From contig NZ_JARUND010000001.1 of the NCBI RefSeq assembly GCF_036898825.1, positions 930,001-994,000 on the forward strand: a DNA stretch of 64,000 nt. The letters are read 5' to 3'. A program made the translations under genes and the position numbers. Numbering within the stretch: the first letter of the stretch is position 1; each line of letters begins with the position of its first letter. The stretch comes from Streptomyces sp. B21-083 (GTDB taxonomy: Bacteria; Actinomycetota; Actinomycetes; Streptomycetales; Streptomycetaceae). The notes beneath the pieces were generated by a model that searched no databases, had not been told where the DNA came from, and worked only from the letters and a program-made list of their open reading frames with translations. Shown piece by piece: positions 37,356 to 46,378 of the stretch.

Positions 37356-39175
37356 ATGATACGCACCGGTACGGACCCGCTGGTGACAGGCGGAGGGACG
37401 GACGCGGCGGTCGACGCCACGTCCGGTTCCGCTCCACGTCCTCCGGTACGGGAACTCACCGCCGGTGATGTCCTCACCGCCCTGAACACCTCACGGCGCG
37501 GCCTGTCGGCGGAACGAGCACGGGCGGGGCTGGAGCGGTACGGGCCCAACGAAATGCCACGTACGAGGCGTCGCCCCCTATGGAGGCAACTGACGGCGCA
37601 GTTCACGGACCTCTTCGCGGTCGTGCTGGTCGTCGCGTCGGGGATCACTTTCCTGGCCTACTGGCTGGAAGAGCCGCGTGACGTGGGCACTCTTCAGCTC
37701 GCTGTGGCAATCCTGGGCGTCGTGGTGCTGAACGCCGCGATCGGCTTCGCGCAGGAGTACTCGGCCGAACGGACGGCTCAGGCGCTGGAGGCCATGGTGC
37801 CCCACGCCAGTCGGGTGCTGCGCGACGGCCGGCGGCTGGAGGTGTCGGCCCGGGACCTGGTGCCGGGCGACGTGGTGGTGCTGGAGGCCGGGGACGCCGC
37901 CGACGTCGTCGCTGGATCCGGACGCGCCGTGGTCTACGCCACCGGCGCGACGACCGAGTTCGGCCGGATCTACCGGCTGGCCGCGGCGGCTCCGCGGCAG
38001 AAGACCCCGCTCCAGCACCAGGTGGCCTCCATGGCGCGGCGGGTGGCGGGGGCGGCCCTGGCGATCGGCGCCCTGATGTTCGCCGTGCGGCTACCCACCG
38101 GGGAGTCCGTGGTGACCCTGTTCGTGTTCGCGCTGGGAGTGATAGTCGCGCTGGTGCCGGAAGAACTGCCCGCCACCCTCTCGGTGTCCCTGGCGATCGG
38201 TGTACGGCGGATGGCCCGCCGCCATGCTCTGATCAAGCAGCTGCTGGCGGTGGAGGCGCTCGGGTCGACCACGGTGGTGTGCACCGACAAGACCGGGACG
38301 CTGACGCAGGCCGAGATGACCGTCACCCGGGTGTGGGCAGGGGGTGCGACGCGCGCGGTGACCGGTGTGGGATACGCCCCTGGCGGGGAAGTCGCCGACG
38401 CGGCGCGGGTGCGCGAGCTGCTCCGGGTGGCTGGCCTGTGCTGCAACGCCCGTCTGGTTCCGCCCGAGGACACGCAGCACTGGCGGGTGCTCGGCGACAC
38501 CACAGAGGGCGCACTGCTCGTCGTCGCGGCCAAGGCCGGTCTCGACCCGAGCGCGGAGGAGGCGGCGGCTCCCCGCGTGACCGAGTTCCCCTTCGACTCG
38601 GACCGCAAGCTGACAAAGGAGCGCCGGCGGAGCTGTTGGCGCGCTGCGCCGAGGTGGAGTGGGAGGGGCGGTGTGGGCCACTGACCGAGCAGGACCGCGC
38701 GGCGGTCCTCGCGGCGAGTGACGCGCTGGCGTCGCAGGGGCTGCGGGTGCTGGCCGTCACGCGGCGGGAGCTGGACGGGCCCGGCCCCACACAGGATGAG
38801 GCCGAGTCGGGACTCACGTTCCTGGGACTGGTCGGCATGCTGGACCCGCCGCGTCCGGAGGTCACTGACGCAGTCGCCGCCTGCCGCCGGGCCGGCATCC
38901 GGATCGTCATGGTCACCGGCGACCACCCGCTCACGGGGGAGGCCGTGGCCCGGCGGGGGGAATCGTACGGGGGCCGGATCAGGTCGTGGTGACGGGGGCC
39001 AGGCTCGACGCGATGGACGAGGAGGCGCTCGACGCGCTGCTCGCCGAACCGTCCGAGCTGCTGCTGTGCCGGGTCAGCCCTGAGCACAAGATGCGCGTGG
39101 TCACCGCCTTCCAGCGGCGAGGCGAGGTGGTGGCGGTCACCGGCGACGGCGCGAACGACGCCCCGGCGCTCAAAA
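37356..39175 (+). pseudogene. P-type cation ATPase (CtpF-like), multiply deleted
   Basis: N-terminal domain (VLTALNTSRRGLSAERARAG) and M1-M2 are present, but the frame jumps from PGDVVVLEAGDAA to DVVAGSGRAVVYATG, losing about 45 residues including TGES. PEELPATLSVSLAIGVRRMA and the phosphorylation site [14 protein letters not shown] remain. Near 38617 another deletion removes the KGAP region start and shifts frame; a shift in the 6-G run at 38955-38960 precedes [28 protein letters not shown] is the last match. No C-terminal transmembrane part exists. CtpF (Rv1997) is a DosR-regulon pump in M. tuberculosis. The sequence passes directly into a multicopper oxidase fragment. Confidence 0.88.
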
Positions 39176-39182
39176 CCTGGGC

Positions 39183-39754
39183 ATGGGCGAACGCTACGAC
39201 GTGCTGGTCACCCTCGGCGACGGAGTCTTCCCCTTGGTCGCCGCAGCCGAGGGCAAGAACACCGGCGGCCTGGTTCTGGTCCGTACGGGCTCCGGTCGCG
39301 CACCGTCGACGTCTGTACGGCCGAAGGAACTGGATGGCATGATCAAGACCGCCTCCCAGCTCCGCGCGGCCGACGACGTGCGCCTGAAGTCCCCCAGGAC
39401 CGACGTCACGCACCAGATCAAGCTCACCGGCGGCATGATGACGTACAACTGGGCCATCAACGCCAAGCCGATCGACACGGCCAGCCCGGACGCCAACCCG
39501 ATCCTCATCGAGGAGGGCCAGCGGGTGCGGCTGGACTTCGTCAACGACACCACCATGTGGCACCCGATGCACCTGCACGGCCACACGTACCAGCTCGGCG
39601 ACTTCGGCCCGCGCAAGGACACCGCCATCGTCCTGCCAAGAAGAGGCTGTCCGTCTTCTTCGACGCCGACAACCCCGGCCAGTGGATGCTGCACTGCCAC
39701 AACGCCTACCACGGCGAATCCGGGATGATGGCGAACGTCGCCTACCGGTCATGA
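39183..39754 (+). pseudogene. Multicopper oxidase, C-terminal fragment
   Basis: Reads [19 protein letters not shown] through DVTHQIKLTGGMMTYNWAIN to the copper motif HPMHLHGHTYQL. A missing base near 39636 shifts frame, after which KKRLSVFFDADNPGQWMLHC and HNAYHGESGMMANVAYRS (HCHxxxHxxxxM) complete the type 1 site. The N-terminal half with the other copper ligands is absent. It is joined in place to the ATPase remnant, so both lost their facing ends in one deletion. Confidence 0.85.
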
Positions 39755-39869
39755 CCCCGCGGCCGGACAGCACCCGCCGATTGGCGCGGCGCCCGGGCCA
39801 CCATTGCCGGTCTATGGCCACCGCGCGGACTTGGCGCTGGGGGCAGGACTGCGCGAGCACCTCGCTGGC

Positions 39870-40023
39870 TTACCGCTTGGTGAGGCTGGCCGGACGAGTG
39901 GTGATGGTGGCGTTCTCGCGCAGCCGGGCGTGGGTGGCGTAGACAGCCTCGGTCACGGTCTCCTGATCAAGGTGGGGGTAGCTGGGCGTCGATGACGCGG
40001 TCGAGGGAGTGCTCGCTGTCCAT
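39870..40023 (-). pseudogene. Small three-helix-bundle protein, frameshifted
   Basis: Starts MDSEHSLDRVIDA and, after a frame change near 39985, reads YPHLDQETVTEAVYATHARL and ends TITTRPASLTKR. The pattern resembles actinobacterial proteins of about 60 residues annotated as three-helix bundle dimerisation domains. The PadR-type operators lie just upstream. Identification is tentative. Confidence 0.4.
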
Positions 40024-40028
40024 CGGCA

Positions 40029-40036
40029 GATATCGG
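40029..40036. promoter_or_regulatory. GATATCGG, PadR-type operator copy
   Basis: Same 8-base core as the perfect palindrome 33 bases away, in the divergent region between the three-helix-bundle remnant and padR. Confidence 0.45.
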
Positions 40037-40061
40037 GCTGGCTGGCGGCGTAGGATCGGCT

Positions 40062-40073
40062 GCCGATATCGGC
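40062..40073. promoter_or_regulatory. GCCGATATCGGC palindrome, candidate PadR operator
   Basis: Perfect 12-bp palindrome ending 34 bases before the proposed padR start. Copies of its core occur upstream of doxX and the permease, so it is probably the regulator's own binding site. Confidence 0.6.
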
Positions 40074-40107
40074 TTCGTCACTGCCGGTCGGCGTGGAGGT
40101 GGACAGG

Positions 40108-40413
40108 GTGCGGGAGTTCCAGCGGGGCGCGGTGCGGCTGCACATCCTGCATCACGCGGCCGGGGAGGAGATCCACGGTGCGTGGATGACCGAGGAGCTG
40201 GCCCGCCACGGCTACCGGATCAGCCCCGGCACCCTGTACCCGACGCTGCACCGGCTGGAGGCGGACGGGCTGCTGGTCTCCGAGCAACGAGTGGTGGACG
40301 GCCGCGCCCGCCGGGTCTACCGCGCCACCGACGCCGGGAAGCAGGCCCTTGCCGAAGACCGCAAGGCGCTGGCGGAGCTGGCCCGCGAGGTCCTCGGCGG
40401 CGACGCCCTCTGA
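40108..40413 (+). CDS. PadR-family transcriptional regulator
   Basis: A 101-residue repressor-type protein. GTG 40108 is chosen because GGAGG lies 8 bases upstream; a GTG at 40093 would add five residues but has no site. The winged helix is clear: GAVRLHILHHAAGEEIHGA, ELARHGYRISPGTLYPTLHR (recognition region) and wing VDGRARRVYRATDAGKQAL. Minimal PadR proteins dimerise through a C-terminal helix, here AEDRKALAELAREVL. It probably represses itself, doxX and the permease through the shared GATATCGG sites and is released by an unknown ligand. Its stop abuts the convergent doxX end. Confidence 0.88.
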   Translation: MREFQRGAVRLHILHHAAGEEIHGAWMTEELARHGYRISPGTLYPTLHRLEADGLLVSEQRVVDGRARRVYRATDAGKQALAEDRKALAELAREVLGGDAL

Positions 40414-40912
40414 TCAGGCGGATGCCGTCTGCGCAGTACGCGGGGCATCCGCAGCCCGCGACCGGCGTGCGTCGAGCGAGTAGGCCCCCGCGCCGACGAT
40501 GAGCAGAAAGTGGCTGCCGCACAGCTGGGCGAGGTCGGTACGGGACTCGTGCGCGAAGTCCCACCAGCCGGATTTGCCGTCGAACAGCGGGTCGTCGCCC
40601 CACAGGAGCGGCAGCATGGTGATCAGTAGCTCGCCGGGCATGTTGACACCATCGGCGCGGCGGCGAGACGGGTGAGCAGCCCGGCCATCAGCGCCCTCAG
40701 CAGATCTCGAAGACCCCGCCCAGCGGGCCGACAAGGCCGGGGACAGGGATGCTGGCCTTGTCGAACCGGCCGGCGCCCTGCGCATCCGGACGGACGAACT
40801 TCAAGGCATCCTCGGAGAGGAAGACCGCCCCGATGTACAGGCGGATGAGGATCACCACACCCAGTGCCCTTGTGCCGGTATGCCCGGCCCGCCACCGCTG
40901 GATTGGTGCCAT
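40414..40912 (-). pseudogene. DoxX-family membrane protein, two frameshifts
   Basis: Frame 1 from ATG 40912: GVVILIRLYIGAVFLSEDAL, KFVRPDAQGAGRFDKASIPV and PGLVGPLGGVFEIC. Frame 2: ALMAGLLTRLAAAPM. Frame 3: MPGELLITMLPLLWGDDPLF, then WDFAHESRTDLAQLCGSHFL and LIVGAGAYSLDARRS. Together they give a four-helix DoxX protein of about 165 residues, split near 40700 and 40640. DoxX proteins act with membrane redox enzymes. A GATATCGG site is 29 bases upstream of the start. Confidence 0.8.
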
Positions 40913-40940
40913 GGAGGCGGTACCTCGCCCCTGCCTGTCG

Positions 40941-40948
40941 GATATCGG
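40941..40948. promoter_or_regulatory. GATATCGG, operator copy upstream of doxX
   Basis: Matches the padR palindrome core within TCGGATATCGGGC, 29 bases before the doxX start codon. Confidence 0.5.
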
Positions 40949-41033
40949 GCACGGATACCGTCACGGTGACGCCGAGGGGCGGGGCGACGCGGAACGCGGC
41001 CGTTCCCCCGCGCGGGCGAACGGCGGTGAGGTG

Positions 41034-42311
41034 TCACGCCCCTCGGCGGGCGGTGATCGCGCGGCGTGCGGCGTAGGCGGTGGCGCCCAGCGCCAGCACT
41101 GCGGCGCCGGAGGCGACCGAGGCAGCGGGCAGGGTGAAGGCGAGCAGCAGACATCCGGCCAGACCGAGGACGGGCACGATGCGCGGCGGACGTCCCTCAT
41201 CCGGGGCGAGAGTGAAGGCGGCGGCGTTGGCGATGGCGTAGTACGCGAGCACACCGAAGGAGGAGAAGCCGATCGCCCCGCGCACATCGGCGGTCGCGGC
41301 GAGCACCGCGACGACGGCGCCGACGGTGAGTTCGGCGCGGTGCGGCACCTTGAACCGCGGGTGGACGGCGGCCAGGGCGTGGGGCAGGTGGTGATCGCGG
41401 GCCATTGCGAGGGTGGTGCGGGAGACGCCGAGGATCAGCGCGAGCAGCGAGCCGAGCGCGGCGACGGCCGCCCCGACGCGCACCAAGGGCTCCAGCCACG
41501 GGGCCCCGCCGGCGATCGCGGCCTCGGCGAGCGGGGCTGCGGCATCCGCGAGGCGGTTTGGGCCCAGCACGGCCAGGACGGCGGCGGCCACGGCCGCGTA
41601 GACGACCAGGGTGATGCCCAGCGCGAGCGGGATGGCGCGGGGGATGGTGCGAGCCGGGTCGCGGACCTCCTCGCCCAGAGTGGCGATGCGAGCGTATCCG
41701 GCGAAGGCGAAGAACAGCAGACCGGCAGCCTGCAGCACCCCGCTCCAGGTGGCGTCCGCGCCCCACTCCAGACGGGCCGCCTCGGCGGTGTCGCCGGTCA
41801 GGCAGGCGGTCACGACAGCGGCGAGCACCGCCAGGACGACGGCGACGATGGCGCGGGTGAGCCAGGCGGTCTTCTGTATGCCGGTGTAGTTCACGGCGGT
41901 CAGTGTCACCACCGCGGCCACCGCCACCGCGTGCGCCTGTCCCGGCCACACATACGAGCCGACGGTCAGGGCCATGGCGGCGCAGGAAGCGGTCTTGCCG
42001 ACCACGAAGCCCCAGCCGGCCAGGTATCCCCAGAAGTCGCCGAGACGTTCGCGGCCGTAGACGTAGGTGCCGCCGGAGGCTGGATAGCGGGCGGCCAGCC
42101 GGGCGGAGGATGTGGCGTTGCAGTACGCCACGACCGCCGCGATGGCGAGCGCGGCGAGCAGCCCGGACCCGGCCGCGCCCGCCGCCGGGGCGAGCGCGGC
42201 GAAGATCCCCGCGCCGATCATCGACCCCAGGCCGATCACCACCGCATCCGGCACCCCCATGCGCCGCTGCAACTCGGGGGCACCGGCAACGTCGGCCGAC
42301 GACTTGCTCAT
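41034..42311 (-). CDS. APC-family amino acid permease
   Basis: A 425-residue inner-membrane transporter with about 12 hydrophobic segments; AGGAG lies 6 bases before ATG. GLGSMIGAGIFAALAPAAG in helix 1 is the unwound substrate-binding region of APC transporters. YPASGGTYVYGRERLG in helix 3 and FFAFAGYARIATLGEEVRDP in helix 6 are the other signatures. Substrate cannot be told; amino acids or amines are likely. The start is 47 bases downstream of a CCGATATCGG palindrome, so it is a probable PadR target. Confidence 0.92.
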   Translation of the reverse strand: MSKSSADVAGAPELQRRMGVPDAVVIGLGSMIGAGIFAALAPAAGAAGSGLLAALAIAAVVAYCNATSSARLAARYPASGGTYVYGRERLGDFWGYLAGWGFVVGKTASCAAMALTVGSYVWPGQAHAVAVAAVVTLTAVNYTGIQKTAWLTRAIVAVVLAVLAAVVTACLTGDTAEAARLEWGADATWSGVLQAAGLLFFAFAGYARIATLGEEVRDPARTIPRAIPLALGITLVVYAAVAAAVLAVLGPNRLADAAAPLAEAAIAGGAPWLEPLVRVGAAVAALGSLLALILGVSRTTLAMARDHHLPHALAAVHPRFKVPHRAELTVGAVVAVLAATADVRGAIGFSSFGVLAYYAIANAAAFTLAPDEGRPPRIVPVLGLAGCLLLAFTLPAASVASGAAVLALGATAYAARRAITARRGA

Positions 42312-42357
42312 GGCTCACTCCTTGGCGGCGCCCATACGGCCGCACATCTTACGGCCT

Positions 42358-42367
42358 CCGATATCGG
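42358..42367. promoter_or_regulatory. CCGATATCGG palindrome upstream of the permease
   Basis: Perfect 10-bp palindrome in the divergent region between permease and methyltransferase, followed by an AT-rich CGATATATT stretch that could be a promoter -10. Same core as the padR operator. Confidence 0.6.
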
Positions 42368-42563
42368 GCAACGATATATTCCCCTGTGGCGCGTCCTCGC
42401 GCCCCTACCGATCCTTGAATTCCGCCGAGTGTTCCGCCCGTCGGCTGGAAAGCAGCAGGTGAAGCCCGGCGCGGGTATGCCCGGCGAGCAAGACCCGTTC
42501 ACCCGGGATCTACGCTTGCCGACGGCCCAAACGGGGCCGCAGACACTGAAGGGGAGCACACAC

Positions 42564-43274
42564 GTGGCCGCGAACGGGGAGGACGGCACGCTGGCCCACG
42601 CCCAGCGCGAGCACTGGCAGCAGACCTACAGCGCCCACCCCGGCATGTACGGCGACCAGCCCTCCGCCCCCGCCCGCCACGCCGCAAAGGTCTTCCGCGC
42701 CGCAGGCGCCCGCGATGTGCTGGAGCTGGGGGCGGGGCACGGCCGCGACGCGCTGTACTTCGCCCGCTGCGGCTTCACCGTGCAGGCCACCGACTTCAGC
42801 CCCGTCGGGCTGGAGCAGCTGCGCGGCGCCGCCCAGGACACCGGTGTCGCGAAGAGGGTCACCACCACTGTCCACGACGTCCGCAGACCGCTGCACCTGG
42901 CTGACGCCTCGGTGGACGCGGTCTTCGCGCACATGCTGCTGTGCATGGCACTGTCCACCCAGGAGATCGGGACGCTGGTCCGCGAGGTGGGCCGCGTCCT
43001 GCGGCCCGGCGGGATCTTCGTCTACACCGTCCGTCACACGGGCGATGCTCACTACGGCACCGGCAGTGCCCACGGCGACGACATCTACGAACACGGCGGC
43101 TTCGCCGTCCACTTCTTCCCCCGCCACCTCGTCGACTCCCTCGCCGACGGCTGGCACCTCACCGAGGTCCACGCCTTCGAGGAAGGCGACCTGCCCCGCC
43201 GCTTGTGGCGCGTCACCCAGACCGTCCCCGGTCCACAAGCCACCGGCCCGGTGATCCCCTCCCGTTCCCGATGA
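42564..43274 (+). CDS. Class I SAM-dependent methyltransferase
   Basis: A 236-residue cytoplasmic enzyme; GTG follows GGGGAG at 8 bases. The SAM-binding motif I is DVLELGAGHGRDALYFAR (about residues 51-68), motif II ends with TDFSPVGLEQL, and GRVLRPGGIFVYTVRH is motif IV. Residues 1-40 and the end HLTEVHAFEEGDLPRRLWRV form the variable parts; they resemble small-molecule methyltransferases such as the tellurite/thiol type, but the substrate is unknown. It is divergent from the permease and shares its upstream region. Confidence 0.88.
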   Translation: MAANGEDGTLAHAQREHWQQTYSAHPGMYGDQPSAPARHAAKVFRAAGARDVLELGAGHGRDALYFARCGFTVQATDFSPVGLEQLRGAAQDTGVAKRVTTTVHDVRRPLHLADASVDAVFAHMLLCMALSTQEIGTLVREVGRVLRPGGIFVYTVRHTGDAHYGTGSAHGDDIYEHGGFAVHFFPRHLVDSLADGWHLTEVHAFEEGDLPRRLWRVTQTVPGPQATGPVIPSRSR

Positions 43275-43359
43275 AGGGCGGTGCGCTGCCGCGTTCCGGC
43301 CCCGGCGAGCGCGGGCCCTTCAGCTTCCGTACGACCCGCAGGCGCGCGATCCTGGAAGC

Positions 43360-43878
43360 ATGGATATCGAGGTCTTGGTCGTACCCGACTGCCCCAACGC
43401 GAAGACCGCCGCCGACCGACTGCGGCGGGCGCTCGACGACATCGGGCTGCGCGAGACCGGGGTCACCACGCGCGTGATCGACGACCGGGCCGAGGCCGAG
43501 CGTGACGGCTTCACCGGCTCCCCGACCATCTTCGTCGACGGGCGGGACCTGTTCACCGAGCCGGGACGCCCGCCAGGGCTGTCCTGCCGGGTCTACCGCA
43601 CCCCCGACGGCCTCGCCGGCGTCCCCGACGTCAGCCAGCTGCGACGGGCACTGACCGCCGCGGCCGACGCCTCCCCGCACTGCGCGGGGTCACCGACACG
43701 ACAAGCTACCGGCGGGCAGATCACCTGGTTCGCCAGTAGCCGACGGCACAGACTTCCGTGGGACCGGGCCGCGGGGCCGGGTCTCTCGGAGTCGCACGCC
43801 GGCGGGTTCACGGCCCGGGCGCGCCCCAGAGCGGGAACCAGCGGCTCAGGTCCTCCTCGATGCGCAGGTCGTCCTTGA
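43360..43878 (+). CDS. Thioredoxin-fold protein with extended tail
   Basis: Opens MDIEVLVVPDCPNAKTAADR with a single redox-type cysteine (CPN) and has the cis-proline signature GFTGSPTIFVDGRDLF, so residues 1-105 form a thioredoxin fold; relatives are often labelled alkylmercury-lyase or thioredoxin-like. After about residue 108 the sequence is low-complexity and overlaps the 3' end of pspAB on the other strand by 71 bases, so the usual stop seems lost. GGGCCCTTC at 43313 is a half match to the island palindrome. Role unknown. Confidence 0.7.
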   Translation: MDIEVLVVPDCPNAKTAADRLRRALDDIGLRETGVTTRVIDDRAEAERDGFTGSPTIFVDGRDLFTEPGRPPGLSCRVYRTPDGLAGVPDVSQLRRALTAAADASPHCAGSPTRQATGGQITWFASSRRHRLPWDRAAGPGLSESHAGGFTARARPRAGTSGSGPPRCAGRP

Positions 43879-44366
43879 CCGCGGCCTTGACCTGGAGTTC
43901 CAGCGCGTTGTCGCGTCTGTTGCCGGGCAGTGGCGCGTTTGTAGAGGTAGACCAGGGCGAGGGGGCGGAGCTCGGCGTCGTGGAAGGCGACGAGTGAGCA
44001 GAGCAGTTGGGGCCCGAAGCCGCTGTCGTGCAGGGCGGTGTTGACCGCGTGCGGGTCGTTGACGAGTGCGGGCAGGTTGTCCGGGTCGCGGCGAGAGAGC
44101 AGCCATGAGTAGCCGTAGTCGTCGCGGCTGAACTCCACGGGCGTACCGCTGCGTTCGGGGTCGGCGTCCAGCAGGGCCCGTACGTCCTGTTGGACTTGGG
44201 CGAAGGCGCCGCCTTCGATGCTGGCGAAGCAGACCGAGCCTGCTCCAGCCGGGGTGAAGCCGATGGCCGCCTGGAGAGTGATCGCCGCGGAGGGCAGGCC
44301 GAAGAGCTGGTCGAGGTCGGGCTTGACCGGTTTGCTCCGTCCCAACAGGGCATCGAGGAAACCCAC
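43808..44366 (-). pseudogene. PspA-associated protein PspAB, frameshifted
   Basis: Starts MGFLDALLGRSKPVKPDLDQ and continues LFGLPSAAITLQAAIGFTPA to LALVYLYKR, all typical of PspAB, the last gene of the actinobacterial psp operon. Near 43945 the frame changes and the ending is RRDNALELQVKAAVKDDLRI then EEDLSRWFPLWGAPG. Several residues between the two parts (normally GTFYPFAPLP-like) are missing, so a small deletion accompanied the shift. Read in one frame it runs on into the thioredoxin-like gene. Confidence 0.78.
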
Positions 44367-44431
44367 AGCTGTTCAGCTCCTCCCTGTCGTTCCCGGTTCG
44401 GGCACTGCCCGCCGGCCCGGGTGGCCGGTGG

Positions 44432-45327
44432 TCATGCCGTCTCGCCCAGTTCTGCGGAGATCTCCGCGAGCGCCTCCAGACGCCGCTCCAGGCTGGAGTG
44501 GGTGGAGAAGAGGTTGGCCACCGTGGTGCCGGGCCCGGGGGCGGGGGTGAAGAAGAAGGCGTTGAACGCCTGGGCGGTGCGCAGGTCCTGGGGGGTTGCG
44601 GGCGATGTCGCCGGTGACCTTGGTCAGGGCGGAGGGTCGCGCGGTGAGCATGGCTCCGGCGCGGTCGGCGGCCAGTTCGCGGTAGCGGGACAGCGCCCGG
44701 ATCAGCAGGAAGCTGATCGCGTAGACCAGGGCGGAGACCCCCATGACAACTGCGATCGCCACCGCGGTGTTCTGGTCACGGTTACGTCCGCCGAACAGCT
44801 GAGAGTAAAAGGCGAAACGGACGATAAGACCGGCGATCACGCCCAGGAACGAGGCGATGGTGATCACCGCGACGTCGCGGTGCGCGACATGGGACAGCTC
44901 GTGGGCGAGGACGCCTTCGAGCTCGGCGGGTTCCAGACGGCGTTGCAGCCCTGTGGTCACGCAGACCACGGCGTGGTCTGCGTTGCGTCCCGTGGCGAAC
45001 GCGTTGGGCAGGTCCATCCGGGAGATGGCCACCCGTGGTTTGGGCATGTCCGCGGCGGCGCACAGCCGGTCGATGACCCCGTGCAGCTGAGGCGCCTCCT
45101 CCCGGGTGACCAGGCGGCCGTGCATGGCGTACAGGGCGATCCGGTCCGAATACCAGTATTGGGCGCCCAGCAGCGCTACGGCGATGACGACCACCAGGAC
45201 GACGGACTTGAGCAGCACGATCAGCGCGGCGACGAACGCCACGTACAGCAGCCCGAGCAGGAACATGGTGACCAGCATCCGGGCGGTGAGCTGCCGGTCG
45301 GGCTCGAAATCGGCTGCGCATCGCCAT
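44432..45327 (-). pseudogene. htpX: Membrane zinc metalloprotease HtpX (M48), two frameshifts
   Basis: HtpX degrades damaged membrane proteins. The start reads MRSRF, then an extra base in the T run (plus-strand AAA at 45307-45309) shifts frame into EPDRQLTARMLVTMFLLGLL. The zinc site LAHELSHVAHRD and the glutamate in RYRELAADR are intact, with four hydrophobic segments. At the six-base homopolymer 44590-44595 a second shift separates TGDIARNP from DLRTAQAFNAFFFTPAPGPG and SLERRLEALAEISAELGE. Both shifts are single-base changes in runs. If they are sequencing errors the protein is a normal HtpX of about 298 residues. Overlaps pspAA by one base. Confidence 0.8.
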
Positions 45328-45605
45328 CACCCCGGGATGAGGCCCTCGTCGGAGAGCAGCTCCCGCACCTGCGTGAGGCTGCTCTCCTCGTCGGGCAGCA
45401 CCAGATCGGACGGTGTGATCGTCTCGTCCGGCAGGGGTGTGCCGAGGCTGCGCACCGCGTCCAGCAGGGCCGACAGGGCGGTTGCGAACGCCGTCTCGTC
45501 GCCTGCGTCGGCTGCCGACTGCAGGGCGGCATCCAGCTCGTTGAGCCGGTCGAGGTGTTCATCGGTGATCTCGTACTGGCCCTCACCGAGAATCCGCATG
45601 ATCAT
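45327..45605 (-). CDS. PspA-associated protein PspAA
   Basis: A 92-residue acidic helical protein, second gene of the psp operon. ATG 45605 overlaps the pspA stop (ATGA) with AGGAGG 7 bases upstream. Begins MIMRILGEGQYEITDEHLDR with helices LDAALQSAADAGDETAFATA and ends LTQVRELLSDEGLIPG. PspAA proteins are thought to tune PspA assembly at stressed membranes in actinobacteria; no catalytic residues are expected. Confidence 0.88.
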   Translation of the reverse strand: MIMRILGEGQYEITDEHLDRLNELDAALQSAADAGDETAFATALSALLDAVRSLGTPLPDETITPSDLVLPDEESSLTQVRELLSDEGLIPG

Positions 45606-46378
45606 GATGTCGCCTCCTGGTCCGGCGGGCCCTGCTCGGCGCTCTTGCCTTCTACGGCCGGCGGGGTGGCGGACTCGGGGAGCCGGGCTTTCATCCGGGC
45701 CAGTTCCCTGTCCACGTCCTGGCCTGCGGTGACGCGCTCGAGTTCGGCCTGGATGTCGTCGCGGCCGGCCGGGAGGGTGGCGTCCTCCAGCGCGCCGGAG
45801 GCAAGCAGTTCGTCCAGTGCTCCGGCGCGGGCCTGCAGCTGTTCGGTCTTGTCCTCGGCGCGCTGCATGGCCAGGCCGACATCGCCCATCTCCTCGCCAA
45901 TGCCGGTGACGGCCTCGGTGATGCGGGTCTGGGCCTCGGCCGCGGTGTAGCGGGCCTTGATGGTCTCCTTGCTGGTGCGGAAGGTGTCCACCTTCGCCTG
46001 CAGGCGCTGTGAGGCGAGGGTGAGTTTCTCCTCCACGGCCCGCACCGATGCCTGCTGGGTCTGCAGGTCCGTGAGCTGGGAGGCCACGGCGGTGCGCCGG
46101 CTCAGGGCTTCGCGGGCGAGGTCCTCGCGTCCGGCAGCGAGGGCCTGCTGGGCCTGTCCCTCCAGCTTGCCGCTGGACTGCTGCAACTGGTTGATCTGCA
46201 CCTCGATGCGCTTGCGGCTGGTGGCCACGTCTGCCACGCCACGTCGTACCTTCTGCAGCATTTCCTGCTGCTGGGTATAGGAGTAGTCCAGTACCTCGCG
46301 CGGGTCTTCAGCGCGGTCGAGGGCCTTGTTTGCCTTGGTCCGGAACAGGGTGGCTATGCGGTGGGCGATGCTGGTCAT
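45602..46378 (-). CDS. pspA: Phage shock protein A, PspA/IM30 (ESCRT-III-like)
   Basis: A 258-residue coiled-coil protein, first gene of the operon pspA-pspAA-htpX-pspAB. ATG is preceded by GAGGAGG. Residues 1-25 (MTSIAHRIATLFRTKANKAL) form the amphipathic membrane-binding helix. RAEDPREVLDYSYTQQQEML and VRRGVADVATSRKRIEVQIN open the coiled coil, which runs to about 190. PspA/IM30 proteins polymerise on damaged inner membrane and help preserve proton motive force. An acidic C-terminal tail (ESATPPAVEGKSAEQG) follows. The upstream region has GGGACC and GGGCCC elements at 46587-46601. Confidence 0.94.
   Translation of the reverse strand: MTSIAHRIATLFRTKANKALDRAEDPREVLDYSYTQQQEMLQKVRRGVADVATSRKRIEVQINQLQQSSGKLEGQAQQALAAGREDLAREALSRRTAVASQLTDLQTQQASVRAVEEKLTLASQRLQAKVDTFRTSKETIKARYTAAEAQTRITEAVTGIGEEMGDVGLAMQRAEDKTEQLQARAGALDELLASGALEDATLPAGRDDIQAELERVTAGQDVDRELARMKARLPESATPPAVEGKSAEQGPPDQEATS

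Noticed and set aside
40749..43274. Very long plus-strand frame running through the permease region into the methyltransferase
   Set aside because: Only the last part, from GTG 42564, has a ribosome site and methyltransferase motifs. The rest is antisense to the permease.
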